NCBI RefSeq assembly: GCF_007922615.2
Contig: NZ_CP042301.2
Coordinates: forward strand, 2,232,001 to 2,296,000
Source of the DNA: Nitratireductor mangrovi
GTDB taxonomy: Bacteria > Pseudomonadota > Alphaproteobacteria > Rhizobiales > Rhizobiaceae
DNA length: 64,000 bases
Direction of reading: 5' to 3'
Shown: positions 41,107-53,308 of the stretch, one piece after another
How positions within the stretch are numbered: position 1 is the stretch's first letter
How the letters are laid out: every line of letters begins with the position of its first letter
Translations under genes and position numbers: made by a program
Notes under the pieces: model-generated
The model's input: the letters and a program-made list of their open reading frames with translations, nothing else
Told to the model about the DNA's origin: nothing
The model's database searches: none

Positions 41107-41688
41107 ATGCCCGCCACCCGCGCCGCCGAGTTCGGCCTGTTCTCGCGCCAGATCCTGCGCCACCCGCGCCAGGTTTCAGCGCTCGCGCCGTCATCGCCCG
41201 GGCTCGCCGCCATGATGGCGCGGCAACTGCCGGTGACGGCCACCCGCGTCGCCGAGTTCGGCGCCGGCCTCGGCAGCCTCACCCGCGCCATTCTCGCGGC
41301 CGGCATTGCGCCGCATGACCTGACCCTGTTCGAGGTCAACGACACCTTCTGCGCCAGCCTGCGCGCTGCCTTCCCCGGTGTCGCGATCGTCAACGGCCCG
41401 GCCCAGGGGCTCGCCGCAACCGAGGCCGGCAGTCTCGACGCGGTCGTTTCCGGCCTGCCGCTTTTGTCGATGCCGGCCGACACCCAGCGCGACATTCTCG
41501 CCGCCGCCTTCCATGCGCTGGCGCCCGACGGCGTCTATATCCAGTTCACCTACGGGCTGTTCGCACCGCTGCGCGCCGCGGTCGCACGTGATCTCGGGCT
41601 CACCGCCACCCGCACCGCCCGTGTCTGGAAAAACATCCCGCCCGCCACCGTCTACGTCTATCGCCGCGCGCGCAACGGCACGGCATGA
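41107..41688 (+). CDS. SAM-dependent methyltransferase, phospholipid N-methyltransferase-like
   Basis: 193 residues, start with GAGGAAAG 4 nt upstream. SAM-binding motif VAEFGAGLGSLTRAIL near residue 47, then LFEVNDTFCASLRAAFP and DAVVSGLPLLSMP (post-I motif N/SGLPL). Resembles the rhizobial PmtA type that methylates phosphatidylethanolamine, and the related KsgA fold. SDR and TetR neighbours suggest a lipid-modification locus under repression. Substrate unproven. Confidence 0.82.
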   Translation: MPATRAAEFGLFSRQILRHPRQVSALAPSSPGLAAMMARQLPVTATRVAEFGAGLGSLTRAILAAGIAPHDLTLFEVNDTFCASLRAAFPGVAIVNGPAQGLAATEAGSLDAVVSGLPLLSMPADTQRDILAAAFHALAPDGVYIQFTYGLFAPLRAAVARDLGLTATRTARVWKNIPPATVYVYRRARNGTA

Positions 41689-41689
41689 A

Positions 41690-41717
41690 AAAAGCCCGGC
41701 TCCATGGCCGGGCTTTT
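41690..41717. terminator. Bidirectional rho-independent terminator
   Basis: AAAAGCCCGGC / GCCGGGCTTTT, an 11-bp stem with a 6-nt loop, begins 1 nt after the methyltransferase stop and lies between it and the convergent rpoD gene. A and T runs on both sides let it work for both. Confidence 0.9.
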
Positions 41718-41741
41718 CTTCTCGTTTCGCAGCAAATCCGG

Positions 41742-43766
<2,025 letters not shown>

Positions 43767-43862
43767 ATTTTTCTCCAACCTGGCGGAACGCGTGTTTGCC
43801 GCTTCGCGTTCCCGGGGGCGGTCCGGGCGCCTGCCCCGTCCACAGCGCCTACCTGCTGCGCG

Positions 43863-43877
43863 TTAAAGCCCGATTAA
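43863..43877. promoter_or_regulatory. Candidate CtrA-binding site upstream of rpoD
   Basis: TTAA-N7-TTAA (TTAA at 43863 and 43874) is the full CtrA consensus of Alphaproteobacteria, about 97 bp before the rpoD start. The 285-bp gap between dnaG and rpoD is the likely rpoD promoter region. A single site matched by eye can be chance in AT-rich patches. Confidence 0.45.
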
Positions 43878-44051
43878 CCCTGACGTGATCGTGCACCCTG
43901 CCTGCCGCGTCACGCCCAAATGTCGAACGGCGGCGGTGTTGCCGGCCTGTGCCAGCCTTTCGTTAACGAATTCGAACCGCCCTGATTCCGTCATTTCCCT
44001 GCAACGTCAAGCCGCGTTGCGCCGATTCGCGCGAAAAAATGCCCGAATGCA

Positions 44052-45983
44052 TCAGCTTCGGGCCGTTCTTCCCGACAACACGCCAAATCCGTCAATGAGT
44101 GCTTCGGTCGCTTGTGCATCGCGCAGCTGGGTCTGAATCTCCAGCAATTGCCGGTAGTTCTCCTCGGTCGGTTCGGAAGCGAGTGCGGCCTCCGCCGCCT
44201 TGAGTTCCCTATGTAGTGCGCCCGCCGAACGGTGCAAGTGAAGCGCCTGCAGGAAGGCTTCGCGCGCATCGTCGCGCGCCGCCTCGGCCAGCGCCGGCCA
44301 TTGCCTGGCGCGCCGCACCAGCGCCTCGGCCGCCTCCCACGCCGGTCCCAGCCCGGCCCGCGCCAGCCAGTTCACCACGGCCTCGCGCGTCGCCGCCGCG
44401 TCATGGGCGACCGCGTCGAGCAGCCCGCCATGCAGGCCTTTCAGGTCGGGATGCGGGAAGTCGAGCCTTTCCACCGCGTCGAAATTCTCGTCGATCAGCC
44501 CCGGATGGTTGACCAGCGAGACCAGGATCACCGTCTCGCGCAGCGGCATCGTGCCGGCCGATTGCCTGACCAGTGCCGAACGCGCAAGGCTCGGCGAGAC
44601 CGCCAGCCGCCCGGCGGCGTGGGCGGCGCGACCGCGGCCGGACGGGCCGGCCTCCTGCCATGGGCGGTTTTCCTGCCACGGCCGCTTCTCGGTGCGGGAC
44701 GAGCCAAAATAGGCCTGCACGCGCTCGCGCATGTCCTGACCGTAATGGCGGCGCACGCTCTCGTCGCGGATGCGCCCGGCGAGCTCGCGCAGCCGCTTTT
44801 CCAGGTCGGCGCGGCGCTCCGGCGTGTCGAACACGCCGCCTGCGGTCTCGCGCTGCCAGATCATCTCTGCCAGCGGCCGCGCTTCCGCCAGCACCCGGCC
44901 AAAGGCGTCCGCCCCGCCGGCCTTGACCAGATCGTCCGGATCCTGCCCCTCCGGCATCAGCGCGAAGCGCACGCTGCGCCCCGGCGCGATCGCCGGCAGC
45001 GCCAGGTCGGCGGCGCGCCACGCCGCCTTCAGCCCGGCCTGGTCGCCGTCGAAGCAAAGTACCGGCTCCGCCGACATGCGCCACAACAGTTCGAGCTGCC
45101 TCTCGGTCAGCGCGGTGCCGAGCGGCGCGACGGCATTCTCGATGCCGGCCTGCGCCAGTGCGATCACGTCCATATAGCCTTCGACCGCGATCACCTGGCC
45201 GTCGCGGCCCTGCCCTTTGCGGGCGCGCGCCAGATTGTAGAGCACCTCGCCCTTGTGGAAGAGCTCGGTGTCGTTGGAGTTGAGATATTTCGCCGCCACC
45301 TCCGGCGACATGGCGCGCCCGCCGAAGGCGATCACCCGCTCGCGCGCATCCTCGATCGGAAACATGATGCGGTCGCGGAAGCGGTCATAGGAGACCGGAA
45401 TGTCCTCGCCATGGACAAGGAGCCCGCAGGCTTCCATCTGCTCCACGGTCACGTTCTTGCCGGCGAGAAAGTTCTTCAGCGCGTTGCGGCTGTCGGGCGC
45501 ATAGCCGAGACGGAAGCGCTGCTGGGTCGCCGAGGTCAGCCCGCGGTCGCGCAGATAGGCGCGTGCAGCAGCACCCGCCTGCGCCTGCAGCTGCTCCTGG
45601 AAGAAGCGTGCCGCCATGTCCATCACTTCGGTCAGGCTGGCGCGGACCTTTTCGCGCTTTTCGGCCTCCGGGTCGCGCGCCGGCATCGGGACGCCGGCCA
45701 TCTCTGCCACCCGCTCCACCGCTTCCGGAAAGCTCATCCCGTCGAGTTCGGTCAAAAAACGGAAATGGTCGCCGGAAACCCCGCAACCAAAGCAGTGATA
45801 GCGTCCCTTCCTGTCCTCGCAGTGAAAGGACGGCGACTTTTCGCCGTGAAACGGGCAGCAGGCCCAATAGTCGCCGCGCGAGGCGTTGGTCTTGCGCCGG
45901 TCCCACGTCACGCGCCCCCCGATCACCGATGAAATCGGCACGCGGTCGCGGATCTCGTCGAGGAAACTGGGCGAAAAGCGCAT
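44052..45983 (-). CDS. dnaG: DNA primase
   Basis: 643 residues from the ATG at 45983 (RFSPSFLDEIRDRVPI); the in-frame ATG 23 codons earlier precedes a poorly conserved segment. Zinc ribbon CPFHGEKSPSFHCEDRKGRYHCFGCG, then the RNAP-like domain (YLNSNDTELFHKGEVLYNL) and Toprim with VIAVEGYMDVIAL and PVLCFDGDQAG, all intact. The C-terminal DnaB-binding part is less conserved, as usual. Synthesises RNA primers at the replication fork. Confidence 0.97.
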   Translation of the reverse strand: MRFSPSFLDEIRDRVPISSVIGGRVTWDRRKTNASRGDYWACCPFHGEKSPSFHCEDRKGRYHCFGCGVSGDHFRFLTELDGMSFPEAVERVAEMAGVPMPARDPEAEKREKVRASLTEVMDMAARFFQEQLQAQAGAAARAYLRDRGLTSATQQRFRLGYAPDSRNALKNFLAGKNVTVEQMEACGLLVHGEDIPVSYDRFRDRIMFPIEDARERVIAFGGRAMSPEVAAKYLNSNDTELFHKGEVLYNLARARKGQGRDGQVIAVEGYMDVIALAQAGIENAVAPLGTALTERQLELLWRMSAEPVLCFDGDQAGLKAAWRAADLALPAIAPGRSVRFALMPEGQDPDDLVKAGGADAFGRVLAEARPLAEMIWQRETAGGVFDTPERRADLEKRLRELAGRIRDESVRRHYGQDMRERVQAYFGSSRTEKRPWQENRPWQEAGPSGRGRAAHAAGRLAVSPSLARSALVRQSAGTMPLRETVILVSLVNHPGLIDENFDAVERLDFPHPDLKGLHGGLLDAVAHDAAATREAVVNWLARAGLGPAWEAAEALVRRARQWPALAEAARDDAREAFLQALHLHRSAGALHRELKAAEAALASEPTEENYRQLLEIQTQLRDAQATEALIDGFGVLSGRTARS

Positions 45984-46189
45984 CGGACAAAAGGCCTCCG
46001 CCCTCCATATAGGCGCGCCCGCCCCCCCGGGCGAGCGCAATCGCGCCGCCATTCCCGGTTTTCACAGCCCGCGCCGCGCCTCACCGCCGCGCCGGTGGGT
46101 CGCATTGAGCCGCCCGGATTCACCTTTCCTCAAAACCCCTTTGTTATGACGGCGCGGGATTGACGTATGGGGAAGGTCCGGGGGACGGG

Positions 46190-48586
46190 ATGCTGACTGT
46201 CTATAATTGCATCGTGAACGAGCACGATCTGCGCCTCGTGGTGCTGGCCGGCCTCATCTGCCTCATCGCCTCGCTGACCGCCGTCAACCTGTTGCACCAT
46301 GTGCGCAAGGCCGCCGGCCATATGCGCATGGTCTGGACGGCGGTCTCGGCCACCGCGATCGGCTCCGGCGTCTGGGCGACCCATTTCATTGCCATGCTCG
46401 CCTTCGAGCCTGGCGTCCCCAACGGTTACGATCTGCCTCTGACGCTCGCCTCGCTGGTGCTTGCCATCATCATCACCGGCGTCGGCATCTTCGCCGCCAC
46501 CGCGCGCCGCAGCGTGGAAAACCATCTCGTCGGTGGCGCGCTCATCGGCGGCGGCATCGCCGCCATGCATTTCATCGGCATGGCCGCCTTCGAGGTACAG
46601 GGCGTGATCTCCTGGCATCAGCTCCTCGTCGCCGCGTCCCTGGTGCTCGGCGTCGGGCTCGGCGCGCTTGCCGTCTTTCTGTCGCTCAGAAGCGAAACCA
46701 TCCTGTCGCGCACGGTCGGCGCGCTCGTCATGACGGTCGCCATCTGCAGCCTGCATTTCACCGGCATGGCCGCAGCCACCATCCAGCCTGACGCTGCGGT
46801 CGCCGTGCCCGCCTCGGCCATTCCCGGGCCGCTGCTGGCCACCGCCGTCGCCGCCGCCAGCTTCATCATCCTGATGCTGGTCTGCGCCGCGCTCTGGGTC
46901 GACATTCGCGATTTCCGCCGTGCCCAGGAAGAGGCCGGCCGCATGAACAGCCTCGTCGACGCCGCCATCGAGGGCCTCCTCATCTGCAAAGGCCCGCAAC
47001 TGGTGACGGCCAATGCCAGTTTCCTGGCCCTCACCGACTGGAGCCCCGGCATCCTGCGCGGCCGCTATCTCGGCGACCTCTTCCCCGACGACGACGTCTG
47101 CAATTCGCTGCTCGACGGCTCGCAGGAGATCTTCGAATCAGAGCTTGTCATCAATGACGGCAATTCGATCCCGGTCGAACTGCTCTCGCGTCCGGTCGAC
47201 TATGACGGTGCGCCGCATCTGGTCGTCGCCGTGCGCGACATCCGCGAGCGCAAGGAGGCCGAGGCCGATATCCGCCGGCTTGCCCTCCACGATGCGCTGA
47301 CCGGTCTGCCCAACCGGCGCGCCTTCGCCGCCCGCCTCGACGAGGAAATCGTCGCTGCCGGCGAAACCGGCGGCCACCTCGCGCTGCTTTGCCTCGATCT
47401 CGACCGTTTCAAGGAGGTCAACGACCTCTTCGGCCACGCCGCCGGCGACAAGATGCTCAAGAACGTGGCGCGTTGCATTTCCGGCATCCTCGAGGACGGC
47501 CAGATGCTGGCCCGCCTCGGCGGCGACGAATTCGCCATCATCGCGCCGCGCCTCACGCGCCCCGAAGACGCCTCGCGTATCGCCGAGGCGATCCTGCGCG
47601 CCTTCCGCGAGGAGAACGAAAACGCCACCGCCGAAGGCCTTATGTCGACCAGCATCGGCATCGCCCTCTGCCCGGATAACGCCAGCGATCGCGAGATGCT
47701 CTTGAGCAATGCCGACGCCGCGCTCTACCGCGCCAAGTCGGAAGGCCGCGACACATGGCGCTTCTACGAGGAGACGATGGGCCTGGAGGCGCGTTCGCGC
47801 CGCCTGATGGAGCACGAGTTGCGCCATGCCGTCGCCCGCAATGAATTTGCGCTCGTCTACCAGCCGCAGAAGAAGCTCGATACCGGCGAGACCATCGGCT
47901 ACGAGGCACTGCTGCGCTGGAGCCACCCCGAACGCGGCAATGTCTCGCCGGCCGTCTTCGTGCCGATCGCCGAGGAAAGCGGCATCATCGTGCCGATCGG
48001 CGAATGGGTGCTGCGCACCGCGGCACGCGAGGCTGCCGCCTGGGACCAGCCGCTGACGATCGCCGTCAACGTCTCGCCGGTGCAGTTGCACAGTCCCAAC
48101 TTCGTCCAGACCGTGCACCAGGTCCTGCTCGAGACCGGGCTGTCGCCGCATCGCCTCGAACTCGAGATCACCGAGACCGCGCTGGTGCGCGACATGACGC
48201 GCGCGCTGACCACGCTCAGGCAGTTGAAGGCGCTCGGCATTCACATCGCCATGGACGATTTCGGCACCGGCTACTCCTCGCTGTCGAACCTGCGCGCCTT
48301 CCCCTTCGACAAGATCAAGATCGACGGCTCCTTCATCAAGCAGGTCGACACGAATGAGCAGGCCGCCACCATCGTCAAGGCGGTGCTCGGCATCGGCCGC
48401 GGCCTCGGCCTGCCGGTGCTGGCCGAGGGCGTGGAGACGTCGGAGGAGCTGAAATTCCTCGCCGGCGAGTTCTGCCAGATCGGCCAGGGTTACCTGCTCG
48501 GACGGCCCGGGCCTATCCCCTCCATCAACGCCGAGGATATCGTCGAAGCGGAAGTGCGGCCGCTGCGCAGGACCTCCGCCGCCTGA
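46190..48586 (+). CDS. MHYT-GGDEF-EAL bifunctional cyclic-di-GMP protein
   Basis: 798 residues from the ATG at 46190. N-terminal MHYT domain of about six to seven membrane segments with repeated HFxxM motifs (THFIAM, HFIGMAAF, HFTGMAAA) proposed to bind copper and sense O2, CO or NO. Then a PAS-like segment, a GGDEF domain with intact GGDEF (about 444-448) and an EAL domain with YEALLRW (about 572-574), DDFGTGYSSL and an intact catalytic set. No RxxD inhibitory site before GGDEF. So it may make and degrade c-di-GMP; which activity dominates is unknown. Confidence 0.93.
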   Translation: MLTVYNCIVNEHDLRLVVLAGLICLIASLTAVNLLHHVRKAAGHMRMVWTAVSATAIGSGVWATHFIAMLAFEPGVPNGYDLPLTLASLVLAIIITGVGIFAATARRSVENHLVGGALIGGGIAAMHFIGMAAFEVQGVISWHQLLVAASLVLGVGLGALAVFLSLRSETILSRTVGALVMTVAICSLHFTGMAAATIQPDAAVAVPASAIPGPLLATAVAAASFIILMLVCAALWVDIRDFRRAQEEAGRMNSLVDAAIEGLLICKGPQLVTANASFLALTDWSPGILRGRYLGDLFPDDDVCNSLLDGSQEIFESELVINDGNSIPVELLSRPVDYDGAPHLVVAVRDIRERKEAEADIRRLALHDALTGLPNRRAFAARLDEEIVAAGETGGHLALLCLDLDRFKEVNDLFGHAAGDKMLKNVARCISGILEDGQMLARLGGDEFAIIAPRLTRPEDASRIAEAILRAFREENENATAEGLMSTSIGIALCPDNASDREMLLSNADAALYRAKSEGRDTWRFYEETMGLEARSRRLMEHELRHAVARNEFALVYQPQKKLDTGETIGYEALLRWSHPERGNVSPAVFVPIAEESGIIVPIGEWVLRTAAREAAAWDQPLTIAVNVSPVQLHSPNFVQTVHQVLLETGLSPHRLELEITETALVRDMTRALTTLRQLKALGIHIAMDDFGTGYSSLSNLRAFPFDKIKIDGSFIKQVDTNEQAATIVKAVLGIGRGLGLPVLAEGVETSEELKFLAGEFCQIGQGYLLGRPGPIPSINAEDIVEAEVRPLRRTSAA

Positions 48587-48796
48587 GGCTGCATCCACGG
48601 CGGACCTCTTTGACCCGCCGAAGGCCTGCCACGGCGCCGTTGCGCGGACGCTGCGCTCGTCGTATCGTGGGCATCGCAAGATGTTGTTCGGCTAATCAAA
48701 TCTGCCGCAGAAACGACGCCCCGAGACGGAGCCGCCAGCGCTGAATCGCACCTGCAACACACGTCGAACGGAGCGCTTCCGGCGGACGGGTAGGTC

Positions 48797-50467
48797 ATGA
48801 GCGGTTCACTGGTGCTTCTTCATCTGGCTGGTGCCGTCGCGTTGCTCTTGTGGGCCACGCGCATGGTGCGCACCGGCGTCGAGCGGGCCTACGGAAACGT
48901 CCTGCGCCAGCGTCTGCGCGTCACCTTGCGTAACCCGTTGCTTGCCGTTGTCGCGGGCGCCGCGCTTGCCGTCGCCCTGCAAAGCGCCACCGCCGTCAGC
49001 CTGCTGGTCGGGTCGTTCGCCGGCGCCGGCATCGTGTCCGCGCAGGCTGGGCTGATCGCCGTCCTCGGCGCCGATATCGGCTCCGCCATCGTCGTCAGGC
49101 TGCTCTCCTTCGACCTTGCTTTGCTGGTGCCGCTCTGCCTTGTCGCCGGTACCGTGATGTTCATGGCCACCCAGGCGCGCAACTGGCGCCAGTTCGGCCG
49201 CATCCTGATCGGCATCGGTCTCCTGATCTTGTCGCTGCGCATGATCGGCGAGGCGTCCGAGCCTCTGCGCGACAGCCGGCTTCTGCCCGTGATCGTCCGC
49301 TACCTTGCCGCCGATCCCGTCACCGCCTTTGTCGTAGCCGCGTTTGTGACCTGGCTGTTCCACTCCAGCGTCGCGGCGATCCTGCTTGTGGTCGCCCTCG
49401 CCGCGCGCGGCCTCATCCCGGCGGAGCTGGGGCTGGTCTTCGTGCTCGGCGCCAATCTTGGCGGCGGCGTCATCGCGGCCGTGCTGTCGCGCGCCATGCC
49501 CCCGGCATCGCGGGGCGTGCCGCTTGCAAACCTGATCGTGCGCGGCACGGGCGCCATGCTGGCGCTGCTCGCGATCATTCTTGTCGGCGCGCCGATCGAG
49601 CGCCTCGGCGACAGCGCGCCGCAGCAACTCATCCACGCTCACCTCCTGTTCAACCTTCTGCTTGCCATTTGCGCCATTCCGCTCACAGGTCCGGTCATGC
49701 GGCTCGCCGAGGCGTTCCTTTCGGCGAGCGCAACCAGGCCCGCCGATCTGCTGGCCGCCACGGAGGTGAGCGCCCTCAATCCCAGGGCGCTCGACAAACC
49801 GGCCCAGGCGCTCGCCAATGCCACCCGCGAGGTGGTGCGCATTTGTGAGACCATAGAGGTCATGCTGCAGCGGATCATCGAGCTTTATGCCCGGGCCGAC
49901 AAGGAGGGCATCGACGCCCTCGCCGCGCTCGATGACAGGGTCGACAGGCGCCATGCGGCCATCAAGCTCTACCTAGCGAAGGTCACGGTCCATCCGCTTA
50001 CCGAGGATGAGGCCCTGCGCTGCCAGGAACTGATCGGGGCCTGCGTCAAGCTGGAACAGGTGGGCGACATCATCGTGCGCAACATGCTTGTGCATGTGAG
50101 CCGCAAGATGGAGCGTGGCCTGGAATTCACCGAGGAAGGCTGGCGCGACATCACCGGCTTCCATGCTTCGGTGGCGGCGAACGCGCGGCTCGCCTTCAAC
50201 GTGCTGGTCTCCCGCGACAGCGATACCGCGCGCCAGCTGGTGCGGGAAAAGGACCTGCTGCGCGACAGGGAAAAGGACTCCAACCGCGGCCATTTCGAGA
50301 GACTGCGCGAAGGCACGGTCAAGAGCCTCGAGACAAGCTCGATCCATCTCGACACGATCCGCGACCTCAAGCAGATCAATTCGCTGCTTGCCTCGATCGC
50401 CTATCCGGTGCTCGAGGAGCAGGGCATGCTGCGCGAGACGCGCCTCAAGGCTGATTCGGCCCGCTAG
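48797..50467 (+). CDS. Na/Pi cotransporter family protein with PhoU domain (NptA-like)
   Basis: 556 residues. Two copies of the Na/Pi repeat with membrane segments (residues about 1-300): LQSATAVSLLVGS and FHSSVAAILLVVAL are the QSxT/HSS signatures. The C-terminal ~230 residues are a PhoU-like helical domain (EDEALRCQELIGACVKLEQVGDIIVRNML). Imports phosphate with sodium. The 210 bp before it contain no gene; transcription is in the same direction as the c-di-GMP gene, with an independent promoter likely. Confidence 0.92.
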   Translation: MSGSLVLLHLAGAVALLLWATRMVRTGVERAYGNVLRQRLRVTLRNPLLAVVAGAALAVALQSATAVSLLVGSFAGAGIVSAQAGLIAVLGADIGSAIVVRLLSFDLALLVPLCLVAGTVMFMATQARNWRQFGRILIGIGLLILSLRMIGEASEPLRDSRLLPVIVRYLAADPVTAFVVAAFVTWLFHSSVAAILLVVALAARGLIPAELGLVFVLGANLGGGVIAAVLSRAMPPASRGVPLANLIVRGTGAMLALLAIILVGAPIERLGDSAPQQLIHAHLLFNLLLAICAIPLTGPVMRLAEAFLSASATRPADLLAATEVSALNPRALDKPAQALANATREVVRICETIEVMLQRIIELYARADKEGIDALAALDDRVDRRHAAIKLYLAKVTVHPLTEDEALRCQELIGACVKLEQVGDIIVRNMLVHVSRKMERGLEFTEEGWRDITGFHASVAANARLAFNVLVSRDSDTARQLVREKDLLRDREKDSNRGHFERLREGTVKSLETSSIHLDTIRDLKQINSLLASIAYPVLEEQGMLRETRLKADSAR

Positions 50468-50690
50468 GACATTTCCGGGAACCGGTGCAGCCCGAACACC
50501 GGTCAGGCCACACACACATATATACGCGCGCAAACCCTGCGCCGATCGGCCGGCCTCACGTCATTTCGCCGGCGGCCATACGCGCAGAAAATCCTTCGCC
50601 GGGCCGCAGCCCGGCTGGAATGCACGACCTTTCGCCCGGCCTGGCAAAGCCGGATAAGGAGCGACCGTCGTTCATGTCCGGGGAAGCTTC

Positions 50691-50921
50691 GTGGAAACGC
50701 ACGCTCGCAGTGTCGCCAAGGCCATCTCGTGGCGCATCACCGGCACGCTCGATACCATGCTGATCTCGCTGGTCATCACCCAGAGCTTCAAGCTCGCCGC
50801 GGCCATCGGCTTCACCGAGGTGGTCACCAAGTCGCTGCTTTATTATCTGCACGAACGCGCCTGGCTGAAGATCCCGTTCGGCCGCCACCTGGCGCAGCCC
50901 GCCACGCTGCGCCGGCGCTGA
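50691..50921 (+). CDS. DUF2061 domain membrane protein
   Basis: 76 residues from the GTG at 50691. One conserved DUF2061 module: RSVAKAISWRITGTLDTMLISLVITQSFKLAAAIGFTEVVTKSLLYYLHERAWLKIPFGR, with two hydrophobic segments. It resembles the family found alone or fused to sulfate-assimilation proteins. Function unknown. Its 3' end abuts a tandem repeat array. Confidence 0.85.
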   Translation: METHARSVAKAISWRITGTLDTMLISLVITQSFKLAAAIGFTEVVTKSLLYYLHERAWLKIPFGRHLAQPATLRRR

Positions 50922-50930
50922 ACCCCCGGG

Positions 50931-51233
50931 CCGCGACCGTGGCCCGGGCCCGTTGGCCCGCCCTTGCGGAGGCCAGCGAGCCTCAGGCAAGCGATACGGC
51001 CGTGAGCGCAAGCCACCGGCGCACCAGCGCCGAGGCCGCGACTGCGGTCCGGGCCCGATGGCCCGCCCCCGCGGAGGCCAGCGAGCCTCAGGCGAGCGAT
51101 ACGGCCGTGAGCGAAAGCCACCGGCGCACCAGCGCCGAGGCCGCGACTGCGGCCCGGGCCCGTTGGCCCGCCCCCGCGGAGGCCGCGAGCAAAGCGAGCT
51201 TGGCCGTGAGCGAAAACGAACGGCGCGAGAAAA
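50931..51233. repeat. 105-bp tandem repeat array, about 2.9 units
   Basis: Units start at 50931, 51036 and 51141; the first two agree closely, the third diverges after about 50 bp. The spacing is exactly 105 bp (35 codons), so open frames run through on both strands and give 35-residue repeats, but none has a convincing start or codon pattern. It fills the gap between the DUF2061 gene and the YqeY-family gene. Probably a non-coding minisatellite-like array. Confidence 0.85.
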
Positions 51234-51254
51234 CCCGTGAGCGAGAAAAAACCT

Positions 51255-51704
51255 CTACCGCAGCATGCCGCGCACGATGCCGCTCGCCTGGCCGAAATCC
51301 ATCTTGCCGGGGTATTTTTCCTTGAGCGCGTTCATGCACTTGCCCATGTCGCGCAGCCCGTCGGCGCCGACATCGGAAATCACCTGCTGGCAGGCGCGCT
51401 TGACGGCTTCCTCCTCCAGCGGCTGCGGAAGGAAGCCCTTGATGACGACGATTTCCTCTCGCTCCTGCTCGGCGAGTTCGAGCCGCCCGGCTTCCTCGTA
51501 GACGCGCGCCGATTCGACGCGCTGCTTGATCATCTTCGCCAGCACGGCGAGGATGTCCTCGTCGCTCACCGGATCCTTGCCGGCGCCGCGGTTGGCGACG
51601 TCGCGGTCCTTGATTGCCGCCTGGATCAGGCGGATCGTCGACAGCCGGCGTTTGTCCTGCGATTTCAGCGCCTGTTTCAGCGCTTCCGCGATTTTCTCGC
51701 GCAT
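51255..51704 (-). CDS. GatB/YqeY-domain protein
   Basis: 149 residues from the ATG at 51704 (GGAG 9 nt upstream; an ATG five codons earlier has weaker support). REKIAEALKQALKSQDKRRLSTIRLIQAAIKDRD starts the YqeY family, and GKCMNALKEKYPGKMDFGQASGIVRGML ends it. Often adjacent to dnaG/rpoD and carA in Alphaproteobacteria, as here with carA divergent. Proposed to contribute to tRNA-dependent amidation or recognition; function not settled. Confidence 0.93.
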   Translation of the reverse strand: MREKIAEALKQALKSQDKRRLSTIRLIQAAIKDRDVANRGAGKDPVSDEDILAVLAKMIKQRVESARVYEEAGRLELAEQEREEIVVIKGFLPQPLEEEAVKRACQQVISDVGADGLRDMGKCMNALKEKYPGKMDFGQASGIVRGMLR

Positions 51705-51756
51705 CGGATCATTCTCCATTCGCGGCCATGCACAATAGCGCCCGGACCGCGCCGAG

Positions 51757-51836
51757 GCAAACCGTTTGTATCAGTGCAAACCGTTGTTTTCGCTGACTAA
51801 AACTTTTGCCCTAAGGTCAATCTTCCGCAATTGACC
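51757..51836. promoter_or_regulatory. Repeats in the yqeY-carA divergent promoter region
   Basis: The 288-bp gap between the YqeY-family and carA genes contains a direct repeat GCAAACCGTT (51757-51766 and 51776-51785, 19 bp apart) and an inverted repeat GGTCAAT...ATTGACC (51815-51836, 8-nt loop). These may be regulatory, for instance for carA, but no specific regulator is suggested. Confidence 0.3.
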
Positions 51837-51992
51837 GGCATCGGCGCTTGCCTTATTGTCCGCGCCTTGCATGGACATTCCACTACGCACGGGACGGGAC
51901 GCTTGCCCTTGTCGCGTGCGTTTCGTCGCGCCATATGGCCCCGCGCGGGCCGGCTTTCAAGATGGCGTCGGCCGGCCTGACGGAGATTTGAG

Positions 51993-53195
<1,203 letters not shown>

Positions 53196-53196
53196 G

Positions 53197-53240
53197 GCAA
53201 TTCCAGGAAAAGCTGAAACCGACTTTCCGTCCGGAATTGC
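53197..53240. repeat. Rhizobial dispersed intergenic palindrome
   Basis: GCAATTCC ... GGAATTGC close a 44-bp palindromic element (with inner AGGAAAAG and CTTTCCGTCC), located 1-2 nt after the carA stop. Such short palindromes are scattered in many copies between genes in Rhizobiales; a degraded relative is at 24278. It may act as a terminator for carA. Confidence 0.7.
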
Positions 53241-53308
53241 GCAGAAACAAGCGGCGTTCGACGCTTCTGTGAAGCGATGAACGGCTCTAGGCCCAGGCTG
53301 GCAATCCC

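Noticed and set aside
50953..51240. Repeat-encoded 95-residue protein in the 105-bp array
   Set aside because: Open frames occur on both strands because the unit is a multiple of three; no ribosome binding site and no family match was recognised, so I call it repeat only.
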